Origin: Vibrio sp. 99-8-1
GTDB lineage: Bacteria; Pseudomonadota; Gammaproteobacteria; Enterobacterales; Vibrionaceae
Direction: 5' to 3'
Assembly (NCBI RefSeq): GCF_013114595.1
Contig: NZ_VTXE01000029.1
Coordinates: forward strand, 1-64,000
Length of the DNA stretch: 64,000 bases
The notes beneath the pieces were generated by a model. It did not search any database. It saw only the letters and a program-made list of their open reading frames with translations, and was not told the origin of the DNA. The position numbers were made by a program, and so were the translations under genes. Shown here one piece after another: positions 50,416-59,651 of this stretch. Positions within the stretch are counted from its first letter, which is position 1. Every line of letters starts with the position of its first letter.

Positions 50416-53325
50416 ATGGCATTTGCTTTGGGTCAGCGCTGGATAAGCGACACAGAGAGTGATTTAGGCTTAGGAACGGTAGTAGAGCTTGATGCTCGTA
50501 CGGTAACGATTATGTTTGCCGCATCTGAAGAAAATCGAGTGTATGCCCAGAAGGATGCACCGGTGACCCGAGTGATATTTCACGTAGGTGATATTGTCGA
50601 TAGTCAAGAAGGCTGGTCGTTAAAAATAGAGCAAGTAGCTGAAGAGAAAGGGCTTCTAACCTACACAGGAATACGACAAGATTCTGGTGAAGAAGAGGTG
50701 GTGCTAAGAGAAATATTTTTGAGCAATCAAATTCGTTTCAATAAGCCACAAGATAAGCTGTTTGCTGGACAAATTGACCGTATGGACAATTTTGTTTTGC
50801 GTTATAGCGCATTAACCAATCAGTATCAGCAGCATAAGAGCCCAATGCGTGGTTTATGCGGTATGCGTGCCGGGCTTATTCCTCATCAACTGTATATTGC
50901 TCACGAAGTTGGGCGCCGCTATGCGCCACGAGTGTTACTGGCTGATGAAGTAGGCTTAGGTAAAACCATTGAAGCCGGAATGATTATCCATCAGCAGGTC
51001 TTATCTGGTGCGGCAGAGCGGGTATTAATCGTTGTGCCTGAAACATTGCAGCATCAGTGGTTAGTGGAAATGATGCGTCGATTTAACCTTCATTTTTCCA
51101 TTTTTGATGAAGAGCGCTGTATTGAGTCTCTTGCGGATGCCGCCAATCCATTTGATACCGCACAGTATGTATTGTGCTCTTTGGATTTCTTAACGAAAAA
51201 CCAACGTCGATTTGAACAGATTGTTGATGGCAATTGGGATCTACTGGTGGTAGATGAAGCTCACCACCTTGAGTGGAGCTTAGAAAATCCAAGCCGTGAA
51301 TATCAAGTTGTCGAAAGCATCGCCTCAAAAACGCCGGCGGTTCTGCTGTTAACAGCAACCCCTGAGCAGTTAGGTCATGAAAGCCACTTTGCCCGTTTGC
51401 GCCTACTTGATCCAGACCGTTTTTATGACTATCACGCTTTTGTTGAAGAAGAGAAAAGCTATGAGCCGGTTGCCGATGCGGTAAGTACCTTGTTTAGTGG
51501 TGAGTTGTTACCTGATGGGGCAAAAAATCAAATTAGCGAACTGCTATCGGAGCAGGATGTTGAACCGCTATTCCGAATTATTGCTAGTGATGCTGAAGAA
51601 GATGAAAAACTGAAAGCACGTTCTGAGCTAATCGACAATCTAATGGATCGACATGGAACCGGGCGAGTGCTATTCCGTAATACTCGATCGGCGATAAAAG
51701 GCTTTCCAAAGCGCAACGTGCACTTGTTACCTATGGAGATGCCAGAACAGTATGGCCGAGCTTTGCGTGTTTTTAAGATGCTGGATGCGGACTTAGCGGT
51801 TGAAGCAAAAGCGATGAGAATGCTCTACCCTGAAGAGATTTTCCAAGAGCTTGAAGGTGGCAGCTCATCATGGTGGCAGTTTGACTCTCGTGTCGATTGG
51901 TTGATTGATAAAGTAAAAAATAGACGTTCAGAAAAAATCTTGGTGATTGCTTCTAGGTCGGCAACAGCATTGCAATTAGAGCAGGCGTTGCGTGAACGTG
52001 AAGGCATTAGAGCAACAGTGTTCCACGAAGGGATGTCTATTTTAGAGCGGGACAAAGCCGCTGCTTATTTTGCTCAAGAAGAGGGTGGCGCTCAGTTATT
52101 GATCTGTTCAGAAATCGGTTCAGAGGGGCGTAACTTCCAGTTTGCAAATCAGTTGGTGATGTTTGATCTTCCATTTAACCCTGACTTATTAGAGCAGCGT
52201 ATTGGTCGACTCGATAGAATTGGTCAGCAGCGAGATATCGACATTTATGTCCCTTACTTGCAAGGTTCATCTCAGGGAATATTGGCTCGTTGGTTTGAAG
52301 AAGGGTTACAAGCCTTCTCCGAAACGTGTCCAACTGGTCGTGCGGTTTATGATCAATTCTCTGATGCGTTAATTGATATGCTGGCTAGCGGCGACAATGA
52401 CGCATTGAATGACGTTATCACACAGTCAAATAAAGTGAATAAACAGTTGAAGTCTCAGTTGGAGCAGGGCAGAGACCGTCTATTAGAGATGCACTCTAAC
52501 GGTGGTGATGCTGCACAACAGATTGTTGAAAAAATATCGGCCACAGATGGCGACACACAACTGGTGACCTTTGCACTGAATCTATTTGATACCATAGGAT
52601 TAAATCAAGATGACAAGGGAGAGAATGCATTAGTCGTGACCCCTTCAGAGCATATGATGGTACCGAGTTATCCCGGGTTACCTTATGATGGTGCGACGAT
52701 CACTTTTGATCGTGAAACCGCTCTATCTCGAGAAGATATGAACTTTATCAGTTGGGAACACCCAATGATTCAAGGTGGTATTGATCTTTTATTAAGCGAA
52801 GGTGTAGGGACATCGGCGGTGTCGTTACTGAAAAATAAAGCGCTACCTGTTGGAACGCTATTACTGGAGCTGATATACACGGTTGATGCTCAGGCACCAA
52901 AGCGCAGTGGGATCAACCGATTCTTACCTAGAACACCTATTCGTTTAATGATTGATGGCCGGGGGAATGATCTTTCTGAACAGGTTGAATTTGAAAGCTT
53001 TAACCGTCAGTTGAGCCCTGTGAATCGACATATTGCGAGTAAGTTAGTGACATCGGTACAAAATGATCTGCATACGCTTATTGACGCGGGTGAACAGCAT
53101 ATCGGTGCTAAACTCCAGTCGGTCAGAGAGTCGGCTAAGCAAGAGATGATGCAAGTACTGAATGGCGATTTAGAGCGTCTACAAGCCCTAAAAGCGGTGA
53201 ATCCAAATATTCGTGATGAAGAGCTACAAGCCATTGATGAGCAAATTGCTCAGTTGACGGATTACATTGATAACGCGCAGATTCAGTTGGACTCATTGAG
53301 AGTGATTGTGGTTAGCCATAACTAG
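50416..53325 (+). CDS. rapA: RNA polymerase-associated ATPase RapA (HepA)
   Basis: RapA is a Swi2/Snf2-type ATPase that binds RNA polymerase and frees stalled or post-termination complexes for recycling. It has 969 residues (E. coli 968). Two Tudor-like N-terminal domains span about 1-107. The helicase motifs are LLADEVGLGKTIEAG (about 175), VDEAHH (about 283), TATPEQLGHESHF, CSEIGSEGRNFQFANQLVMF and EQRIGRLDRIGQQRDIDIYV. It is followed by its own terminator, then rluA. Confidence 0.97.
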   Translation: MAFALGQRWISDTESDLGLGTVVELDARTVTIMFAASEENRVYAQKDAPVTRVIFHVGDIVDSQEGWSLKIEQVAEEKGLLTYTGIRQDSGEEEVVLREIFLSNQIRFNKPQDKLFAGQIDRMDNFVLRYSALTNQYQQHKSPMRGLCGMRAGLIPHQLYIAHEVGRRYAPRVLLADEVGLGKTIEAGMIIHQQVLSGAAERVLIVVPETLQHQWLVEMMRRFNLHFSIFDEERCIESLADAANPFDTAQYVLCSLDFLTKNQRRFEQIVDGNWDLLVVDEAHHLEWSLENPSREYQVVESIASKTPAVLLLTATPEQLGHESHFARLRLLDPDRFYDYHAFVEEEKSYEPVADAVSTLFSGELLPDGAKNQISELLSEQDVEPLFRIIASDAEEDEKLKARSELIDNLMDRHGTGRVLFRNTRSAIKGFPKRNVHLLPMEMPEQYGRALRVFKMLDADLAVEAKAMRMLYPEEIFQELEGGSSSWWQFDSRVDWLIDKVKNRRSEKILVIASRSATALQLEQALREREGIRATVFHEGMSILERDKAAAYFAQEEGGAQLLICSEIGSEGRNFQFANQLVMFDLPFNPDLLEQRIGRLDRIGQQRDIDIYVPYLQGSSQGILARWFEEGLQAFSETCPTGRAVYDQFSDALIDMLASGDNDALNDVITQSNKVNKQLKSQLEQGRDRLLEMHSNGGDAAQQIVEKISATDGDTQLVTFALNLFDTIGLNQDDKGENALVVTPSEHMMVPSYPGLPYDGATITFDRETALSREDMNFISWEHPMIQGGIDLLLSEGVGTSAVSLLKNKALPVGTLLLELIYTVDAQAPKRSGINRFLPRTPIRLMIDGRGNDLSEQVEFESFNRQLSPVNRHIASKLVTSVQNDLHTLIDAGEQHIGAKLQSVRESAKQEMMQVLNGDLERLQALKAVNPNIRDEELQAIDEQIAQLTDYIDNAQIQLDSLRVIVVSHN

Positions 53326-53339
53326 GGTCTGTTTTATTA

Positions 53340-53370
53340 GGGCCACTTTCTATAGAGATGGCCCTTTTTT
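53340..53370 (+). terminator. Terminator after rapA
   Basis: GGGCCA / TGGCCC with an inner TCTATAGAGA pairing is followed by TTTTTT. It lies 14 bases after the rapA stop and upstream of the rluA start, so a longer rluA frame beginning at 53358 is unlikely. Confidence 0.88.
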
Positions 53371-53399
53371 ATTGTGAACAAAGTGAAATTTTTTCTACC

Positions 53400-54128
53400 A
53401 TGATCGATTACAAACCTTCAGACGCACCGATTGAAATATGCTATCAAGATGAGGCAATTCTTGTTGCTAGTAAACCCGCTGGATTACTTTCTGTACCAGG
53501 GCGTTTAGCAGAGCATTATGACAGCTTATGGAGTCGGCTGGTGGTTGATTTCCCTAACATTCAAGTGGTTCATCGGTTAGATATGGCGACCTCAGGATTG
53601 ATGCTGTTGGCGTTAAATAAAGATGCAGAACGTCATTTGAAAAAACAGTTTCAATATCGACTAACCCATAAAGTCTACTATGCCCGTGTATGGGGAGAGG
53701 TAGAGAATGACGAAGGACTGATAGATCTTCCGTTAATATGTGACTGGCCAAATAGACCGAGACAGAAAGTGTGTTATGAGCATGGTAAGCCTTCTCAAAC
53801 CCGCTATCAGGTCGTTCGCAGAGAGGGGGAGACCAGTTTGGTTCGTCTATTACCCATTACTGGACGCTCGCATCAACTAAGAGTTCATATGATGGCGCTC
53901 GGTTATCCTATCGTTGGTGATGAATTTTATGCCAATGAAGAGGCGAGGGAGTATTCAGAAAGATTACAGTTACACTCTACGGAGTTGAGTTTTTATCATC
54001 CGGAAAATGATCAGTTAACAGTGCAGTTTGTCGAGTGTGAGTTTTACAAACAAGCTAAACCAGAAGTGTTGCAACATTTTTCTTCTGCCGCAACACTGCC
54101 TGATTATAAACAGTTCGCACAAGTGTAG
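53400..54128 (+). CDS. rluA: Dual-specificity pseudouridine synthase RluA
   Basis: RluA makes pseudouridine at 23S rRNA position 746 and at position 32 of some tRNAs. It has 242 residues (E. coli 219). The catalytic aspartate lies in VVHRLDMATSGLMLLALN; CDWPNRPRQKVCYEHGKPSQ and LLPITGRSHQLRVHMMALGY are close to the E. coli protein. The start at 53400 is chosen because the frame upstream overlaps the rapA terminator. About 20 extra C-terminal residues extend beyond E. coli. Confidence 0.93.
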   Translation: MIDYKPSDAPIEICYQDEAILVASKPAGLLSVPGRLAEHYDSLWSRLVVDFPNIQVVHRLDMATSGLMLLALNKDAERHLKKQFQYRLTHKVYYARVWGEVENDEGLIDLPLICDWPNRPRQKVCYEHGKPSQTRYQVVRREGETSLVRLLPITGRSHQLRVHMMALGYPIVGDEFYANEEAREYSERLQLHSTELSFYHPENDQLTVQFVECEFYKQAKPEVLQHFSSAATLPDYKQFAQV

Positions 54129-54149
54129 TTGTACTCACTGTGTCACTAT

Positions 54150-54587
54150 CTATCCTTGCGGTTTAACGACCAAAACGTTGATCGGTGAGTTCTGTACCAC
54201 TTTGCTAGCAACAGACCCCAGTACGACTTTGTCCACTTTAGAACGCTTATGGCTAGGCATGACGATAAGATCTGCGCCAAGCTTAACCGCATATTTAAGA
54301 ATGGTGGCATAAGGCTTACCTTCTGCTACGTGAGTTTTATAGATAACATCTTCTTTAATATGTGTTTCAGCAAACTTTTGTAACTGATTTTTCACATCCG
54401 TTTTCATCTGTTTTGCTGCATCTTTAGGGAAGTAGGTCGCAACCATTGACATATGTATTCCCGGTAACACTGTGAGCAAATGTACTTCTGCATTGGAATT
54501 CTTTGCATGCCATACTGCTAACTCAACAGCTCTATCTGAAAAGCCTTTATCATTAAGATCTACTGGAACAAGGATCTGTTTATACAT
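54150..54587 (-). CDS. Universal stress protein family
   Basis: This is a 145-residue UspA-fold cytoplasmic protein. It begins MYKQILVPVDLNDKGFSDRA. The nucleotide-binding loop is seen as VMPSHKRSKVDKVVLGSVAS followed by KVVQNSPINVLVVKP; the typical G-x2-G-x9-G-S/T pattern is partly altered (SHKRSKVDKVVLGSVAS), so ATP binding is uncertain. It lies downstream of the TRAP permease on the same strand, an arrangement known for TAXI and C4-type TRAP systems. Confidence 0.88.
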   Translation of the reverse strand: MYKQILVPVDLNDKGFSDRAVELAVWHAKNSNAEVHLLTVLPGIHMSMVATYFPKDAAKQMKTDVKNQLQKFAETHIKEDVIYKTHVAEGKPYATILKYAVKLGADLIVMPSHKRSKVDKVVLGSVASKVVQNSPINVLVVKPQG

Positions 54588-54652
54588 TTTTATATTCTCA
54601 TTATGGGGGGAAGAGCGGTTCGCTCTAAAGCATCCCTTTCCGGTAAAATAGC

Positions 54653-54679
54653 GGAACCAATATCGTTACTATTGGTTCC
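54653..54679 (-). terminator. Hairpin between the TRAP permease and usp genes
   Basis: GGAACCAATA / TATTGGTTCC form a perfect 10-bp stem with a 7-base loop, 9 bases beyond the permease stop. A second small stem, GAGCG/CGCTC, follows at 54613-54625. U-tracts are poor, so read-through into the usp gene is likely. Confidence 0.6.
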
Positions 54680-54687
54680 AACCCCTT

Positions 54688-57267
54688 CTACGCGCGAAGC
54701 TCATCCTTACTTGCGCGACGTCTCTGATTAAAGCCTAGACCAATGAGTAATAGCATTGCAGGTAAAAATACCCACTCTTTCATTGGGCGTTCTGCATCTA
54801 TTATTACAGACTGAATCTCCCAATCAAAATCGATACCTGCGGACTCTGCAGGGCTACCAAACTCGACCATATCGACAATCATTTTGCCGTCTGATTCTAG
54901 TAGCATTAGCCCCATCGAAGATATCCGTTCATCCGCTGTTTCAGCATGATCATCAAATGGTAACAGTACTGTTCTCTCTAGATAATTACCTTCTAAGTTC
55001 TCACCAGAGACACGAAGTTCAAGTGATTGTCCCACATCGAGATTTTCAGTAATTTGAGCTATCTCAACTCCTGGATGAAGTTCTTTTTCAGGATAAAGCA
55101 TATCCCACCAAAAACCGGGACGGAAGAAGGTGAAGGTGAGAGCAAGAAGTAATAGCGTTTCCCACCATTTGTTTTTAGTGAACCACCAACCTTGCGTTGC
55201 TGCTGAGAATATCAACATCGCCAAGGTGGCTGACAGTACTGTTAGCAGCAAGTGCCACCAAGTATCAATGCCCATCATCAACAACTGGGTATTGAAAACA
55301 AACATAAACGGTAATATCGCTGTTCGGATATCGTAGGTGAAGCCTTGAATACCGGTTCTTATTGGATCCGATTTTGCGATTGCTGCGGCAGCAAAAGCGG
55401 CCAGACCAACAGGTGGCGTGTCATCCGCCAAGATACCGAAGTAAAAGACAAATAGGTGAACGGCGATTAACGGAATAATTAACCCGTGAGCAGCACCAAG
55501 AGTCACAATGACTGGAGCCATTAGCGTTGAGACAACAATGTAGTTGGCGGTAGTGGGTAACCCCATACCAAGAACCAAGCTAATTACGGCGGTAAACAAT
55601 AACATCAGTATAACGCTACCACCGGATATAAACTCGACAAAGTCAGTCATCACTAAGCCGATTCCCGTTAAGGTGACTACCCCAACAACGGTTCCTGCCG
55701 CTGCGGTTGCTACCCCGATACCGATCATATTACGAGCACCTGAAACCAAGCTTTCAGAAAGGTCGATAAATCCTCGTTTTATCTCCGTTTTTAAATCACC
55801 TTCTTTAGCAAAAAAGGCCAACAACGGACGTTGAGTGATCAAAATAAAGATCATAAATACCGTTGCCCAGAAAGCAGATAATCCTGGTGAGAAGCGCTCT
55901 ACGGTTAGACACCAGACTAATACCACGATTGGCAGTAAGAAATGTAAACCTGATTTAATGGTTGGCCCTGCGTCAGGTACTTCGATGAGTTCTTCATCGA
56001 TAGACATTTGAGCATGCTCGCTGTAAGCCGCAGAGATGCGAACCAGAGCAATATATGCCAGTAACAGAGCGACAGTCACAATTGGGGTTGCTGCTGCACC
56101 AAATACGTCTTTAGTCCAACCTACACCGTAATATACAGCGGCACTTATTACACACAGTCCCAATATGGTGCCACTGAATGACAACAAGCTATGAATAAAC
56201 TTAGGTGTATGACGACGTGGAAGACCTGTCATCCCTGCTTTACAAGCTTCTAGGTGAACAATATAGAGTAAAGCGATATAAGAAATTAACGCAGGAAGTA
56301 GGGCGGCTTTAATTACTTCAACATAGGAAATACCGACATACTCCACCATTAAGAAAGCTGCGGCTCCCATAATTGGTGGTGTTAGCTGACCATTTGTAGA
56401 GGCGGCGACTTCAACGGCTCCCGCTTTGGTTCCCGGGAAACCAACTCGCTTCATCAACGGAATGGTGAAGGTACCAGTGGTCACTACGTTTGCAATGGAA
56501 GAACCTGAAACTAAGCCGGATAGACCTGAAGCGACAACAGCAGCTTTTGCTGGGCCACCACGCATATGTCCAAGTAGTGAAAATGCGACTTTTATAAAGT
56601 AAGCGCCGGCACCTGCTCGTTCTAGCATGGCACCAAATAGTACAAACAAAAATACAAACGAGGTTGATACGCCTAATGCAACACCGAATACCCCTTCAGT
56701 GGTTAACCATAAGTGCGACATGGCCTTATTTAGGCTTGCCCCTTTATGCGCGATAACATCAGGCATGTATGGGCCAGCAAAGGTATAAGTTAGGAATACA
56801 GCAGCAACCACCATCAGTGGTGGCCCTAAAGCTCTGCGTGTTGCTTCTAATAGCAGTACCATACCGATAACAGCAGCAACAATATCCGGAGTGGTTGGTG
56901 CACCAGAACGGTCAGCGAGCTCGGCGTAAAATATGTAGATATACGCTGCAGAAAAACTACCCGCAAGCGCTAGAGCCCAATCAATGAGTGGAACTTTGTC
57001 CCTCGGGGAGTTGGATAACGCTGGATAGGCAGTAAATGCTAAGAAAATAGCAAATGTTAAGTGAATAGATCGCGCTTGGGTGTCATTAAGGACACCAAAA
57101 TCAAAAATAAACGGTAGCGGAGAGGCATACCAAAGTTGGAATAGTGACCAGCAAAGTGGGACAAACCATAAAATACGTCCAGAGATACCGGCAGGGTTTC
57201 TGGCTCCAGTGTCAGCTTGTGCCACCATTTCTTGCACATCGGGAGACGGTTTGGTTGTCTGCGTCAT
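54688..57267 (-). CDS. TRAP transporter fused permease (TAXI type)
   Basis: This is an 859-residue inner-membrane protein with many segments. The small (DctQ-like) and large (DctM-like) TRAP subunits are fused. GSSIANVVTTGTFTIPLMKR, VEVAASTNGQLTPPIMGAAA and GMGLPTTANYIVVSTLMAPV are DctM-type motifs, and the acidic C-terminal part (about 690-840) looks like the soluble DUF3394-type domain of this group. Uptake is driven by an ion gradient. The substrate is unknown; TAXI systems often take up glutamate, taurine or dicarboxylates. AAGGATA precedes the ATG. Confidence 0.92.
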   Translation of the reverse strand: MTQTTKPSPDVQEMVAQADTGARNPAGISGRILWFVPLCWSLFQLWYASPLPFIFDFGVLNDTQARSIHLTFAIFLAFTAYPALSNSPRDKVPLIDWALALAGSFSAAYIYIFYAELADRSGAPTTPDIVAAVIGMVLLLEATRRALGPPLMVVAAVFLTYTFAGPYMPDVIAHKGASLNKAMSHLWLTTEGVFGVALGVSTSFVFLFVLFGAMLERAGAGAYFIKVAFSLLGHMRGGPAKAAVVASGLSGLVSGSSIANVVTTGTFTIPLMKRVGFPGTKAGAVEVAASTNGQLTPPIMGAAAFLMVEYVGISYVEVIKAALLPALISYIALLYIVHLEACKAGMTGLPRRHTPKFIHSLLSFSGTILGLCVISAAVYYGVGWTKDVFGAAATPIVTVALLLAYIALVRISAAYSEHAQMSIDEELIEVPDAGPTIKSGLHFLLPIVVLVWCLTVERFSPGLSAFWATVFMIFILITQRPLLAFFAKEGDLKTEIKRGFIDLSESLVSGARNMIGIGVATAAAGTVVGVVTLTGIGLVMTDFVEFISGGSVILMLLFTAVISLVLGMGLPTTANYIVVSTLMAPVIVTLGAAHGLIIPLIAVHLFVFYFGILADDTPPVGLAAFAAAAIAKSDPIRTGIQGFTYDIRTAILPFMFVFNTQLLMMGIDTWWHLLLTVLSATLAMLIFSAATQGWWFTKNKWWETLLLLALTFTFFRPGFWWDMLYPEKELHPGVEIAQITENLDVGQSLELRVSGENLEGNYLERTVLLPFDDHAETADERISSMGLMLLESDGKMIVDMVEFGSPAESAGIDFDWEIQSVIIDAERPMKEWVFLPAMLLLIGLGFNQRRRASKDELRA

Positions 57268-57470
57268 GTACTTTATCCTTATATTTGATGGTCGTTTATC
57301 CGAAAACCAAAATTACTTAAAAATTAACTATAGATAATTTTAGGATAGACCTGTCAGTATCGCTTAAATTATCGTGTTTGTTTTGGCTGTGAATAAAACT
57401 AAATGTTGAAGAATCTGAAAAATATTATGGTGTTATAGAGCGGCTATTTTGCTCTTACTATAAATTGATA

Positions 57471-57490
57471 AGGAGGCGTACGCCTCCTTA
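57471..57490. repeat. Perfect 20-bp palindrome between TRAP genes
   Basis: AAGGAGGCGTACGCCTCCTT is a perfect dyad located 26 bases after the stop of the TAXI receptor gene and about 200 bases before the permease gene. In RNA it makes a strong stem, well placed to give more receptor than permease message. Confidence 0.75.
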
Positions 57491-57516
57491 GTATAAGCAA
57501 TAATTTGATAAATCAA

Positions 57517-58485
57517 TTACTTAAGTAAACCAACTTCTTTGTAGTATTTTTCTGCACCTGGGTGAAGAGGGATAGAAAGACCTGCTTTTACCATCTCTTC
57601 TTTTTTCAGGTTAGCAAAGGCTGGGTGTAAACGTTTGAATGTATCAAAGTTTTCAAAAACAGCTTTAGCTAGGTTATAGGCTACTTCGTCAGAAACGTCA
57701 GTTGTTGTTACCATAGTTGCTGCTACACCGAAGCTGTTCACTTCACCTTCTGTACCGCGGTAAGTTCCTGCTGGTAGAGATGTGTATGCATAGTATGGGT
57801 TTTGTGAAACGATTTTATCAATTTCAGCACCTGTTGCTGATACAAGTTTTGCATCACAAGAGGTTGTTGCTTCTTTGATTGATCCATTTGGGTGACCAAC
57901 CATGTAGATAAATGCGTCAATTTTGTTATCACAAAGAGCTTGTGAACGCTCAGATCCTTTCAACTCTGAAGCGAGTTTAAAGCTATCATTGGTCCAGCCA
58001 AATGCATCCATAACAACACCCATTGTAGCGCGGTCACCCGAACCTGGGTTACCAATATTCACGCGTTTGCCTTTTAAATCAGCAACGTTGTTAATACCAG
58101 AATCTGCGCGAGCAATGATGTTAAATGGTTCTGTGTGAAGAGAGAACATTGAACGAAGTTTTTTGTACGGACCTTGAGCTTCAAATTTGCTTGAACCATT
58201 GTATCCGTGGAACTGCCAATCAGACTGAACAACACCAAAATCTAGTTCACCAGCACGAATAGTGTTGATGTTGTAGATAGAACCGCCAGTTGATTCTACT
58301 GAACAGCGAATGTTGTGCTCTTTGCGGCCTTTATTTACTAGCTTACAAATTGCACCACCTGTTGGGTAGTAGACACCAGTTACTGAACCGGTACCGATGG
58401 TAATGAAATCTTGAGCGGAAACAGCTCCAGCTCCCATTACTGCGGCGGCAATTGCGCCAACTTGGACAAATTTTTTAAATGCCAT
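57517..58485 (-). CDS. TAXI-family TRAP transporter substrate receptor
   Basis: This is the periplasmic receptor of the TRAP system, 322 residues. The start at 58485 has AAGGAAGGAAAG upstream; a longer frame from 58629 is rejected because it would place the signal peptide internally. The signal peptide ends at GAVSA-QDFI. TIGTGSVTGVYYPTGGAICK is the TAXI signature, and NIGNPGSGDRATMGVVMDAF lines the ligand site. It is the first gene of the receptor-permease-usp group. Confidence 0.93.
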   Translation of the reverse strand: MAFKKFVQVGAIAAAVMGAGAVSAQDFITIGTGSVTGVYYPTGGAICKLVNKGRKEHNIRCSVESTGGSIYNINTIRAGELDFGVVQSDWQFHGYNGSSKFEAQGPYKKLRSMFSLHTEPFNIIARADSGINNVADLKGKRVNIGNPGSGDRATMGVVMDAFGWTNDSFKLASELKGSERSQALCDNKIDAFIYMVGHPNGSIKEATTSCDAKLVSATGAEIDKIVSQNPYYAYTSLPAGTYRGTEGEVNSFGVAATMVTTTDVSDEVAYNLAKAVFENFDTFKRLHPAFANLKKEEMVKAGLSIPLHPGAEKYYKEVGLLK

Positions 58486-58723
58486 GAACTTTCCTTCCTT
58501 ATATTCATTGTGAACCCCGCAGCGAGCTATACGTCGTTGTTTACTAAGCATAGTAAATGCAGGAGTTTCCTGTTTGGAAACGGCATCTTTTTCAATCCAT
58601 ATCTTGAAAAAGTGGCCGCATAATAGCAAAAAAATGGCATGAAATTATATGAAAGCGTGAATCGATAGGAGGAACAGCTGGGCTACTAAGGTCTAATATA
58701 GGAAATAATTTGTTAATAATGTT

Positions 58724-58757
58724 AAAAAAATCAGTCACTTATTTAAATGACTGATTT
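58724..58757 (-). terminator. Terminator after argR
   Basis: AAATCAGTCA / TGACTGATTT form a perfect 10-bp stem with a 10-base loop. On the minus strand it runs into a stretch of T residues (A-run at 58724-58730 on plus). It lies about 85 bases after the argR stop. Confidence 0.8.
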
Positions 58758-58778
58758 CTGCAAAGCGATTATTGATTC

Positions 58779-58794
58779 TGTGAATTTGATCACG
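58779..58794. promoter_or_regulatory. CRP-like binding site
   Basis: TGTGA-ATTTGA-TCACG matches the CRP consensus TGTGA-N6-TCACA at nine of ten positions. It lies upstream of the TRAP genes and downstream of argR, so it would act on the TRAP promoter. Regulation by carbon status is inferred. Confidence 0.55.
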
Positions 58795-58841
58795 GAATAA
58801 AAACGAAGTTCTGAATTGTAAGAAAAATCGCTTTTTTTGCT

Positions 58842-59312
58842 CTATCCGGTGTATTCAAACAGTGTGCAAACCGAATCAAATAGTTGCTTGGTGGTAACGT
58901 TAAGTGTCGGCGTAATGAAGATAGTGTCATCACCTGCAACGACGCCTAAAATACCTTCTGATTTACCTAGTGAGTCAAGTAAACGAGCGATAAGTTGGGC
59001 AGCTCCTGGCCCAGTATGGATAACTACAATTGCATTGTTGTGGTCGATATCAAGAACCAACTCACGTAGTGGACTAGATGTTGTTGGCACACCTAGTTCT
59101 GCAGGGAGGCAGTAAACCATTTCCATTTTTGCATTTCGAGTACGAACAGCACCAAACTTAGTCAGCATTCGAGAGACTTTGGATTGGTTGATATTCTCAA
59201 AACCTTCATGTTTGAGGGCATCAACAATTTCACCTTGAGATCCAAAGCGTTCTTCTTTTAGCAGTGCTTTAAAGGCTCTAACTAAATTATCTTGTTTATC
59301 TGTATTGCGCAT
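58842..59312 (-). CDS. argR: Arginine repressor
   Basis: ArgR is a hexameric repressor of arginine synthesis and, in enterobacteria, a cofactor in plasmid recombination. It has 156 residues, the E. coli length, from the ATG at 59312. The DNA-binding domain carries SQGEIVDALKHEGFENINQS and KVSRMLTKFGAVRTRNAKME. The arginine-binding domain has IVVIHTGPGAAQLIARLLDS and VAGDDTIFITPT. It is divergent from mdh, a vibrio and enterobacterial arrangement. Confidence 0.96.
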   Translation of the reverse strand: MRNTDKQDNLVRAFKALLKEERFGSQGEIVDALKHEGFENINQSKVSRMLTKFGAVRTRNAKMEMVYCLPAELGVPTTSSPLRELVLDIDHNNAIVVIHTGPGAAQLIARLLDSLGKSEGILGVVAGDDTIFITPTLNVTTKQLFDSVCTLFEYTG

Positions 59313-59651
59313 GATCGATAGTTTCAATGGTAATAATGAGGTTTTTGCATTTTCTCACATTAGTTGCAATTTCAGCAAATATTCACCATAAATTTGTTGC
59401 CCCTGTCACTGATCAGACAACTCGTTAATCGTGATTGCGTAACATAATTGTTACAATAGTATTTCAAGCTAAGGTTCAGATTTCAATGCGACTTTTGTAG
59501 CACGTACTAGATGAGGTGCGCGACGTCGCAAAGCTGACGTTAATTAATTGTAATCAAACCATGATTCATTTAATTTCTTCTTATGCAAGTAAAACAAAAG
59601 AATTAGAAACCCTACACAAACTTTAATCTTAAAATCTCAAGGAGAACTACT
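59313..59651. other. Divergent argR-mdh regulatory region
   Basis: This is 339 bases. GTAACA-TAAT-TGTTAC (59439-59454) is a clear dyad, and GCGACGTCGC (59520-59529) is a 10-bp palindrome. TACAAT (59451-59456) could be a -10 box for mdh. On the argR side GTGAATATTTGCTGAA (minus strand near 59380) carries one ARG-box half-site, too weak to call. mdh is ArcA- and CRP-controlled in E. coli, but I see no confident site here. Confidence 0.5.

Larger units (their letters stand above)
58486..58841. other. Region between argR and the TRAP receptor gene
   Basis: These 356 bases hold, from the argR side, a CRP-like site (58779-58794), the argR terminator hairpin (58724-58757) and the promoter and leader of the TRAP genes. 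On the minus strand TATATT (58700-58695) is a possible -10 box without a clear -35. Confidence 0.5.

Noticed and set aside
53358..53399. N-terminal extension of rluA
   Set aside because: It starts inside the rapA terminator hairpin, so the transcript is unlikely to cover it unless it reads through.
58486..58629. N-terminal extension of the TAXI receptor gene
   Set aside because: It would bury the signal peptide 48 residues in; AAGGAAGG precedes the ATG at 58485.
59376..59392. ARG box upstream of argR
   Set aside because: Only one half-site (TGAATA) is present; the second half does not match.
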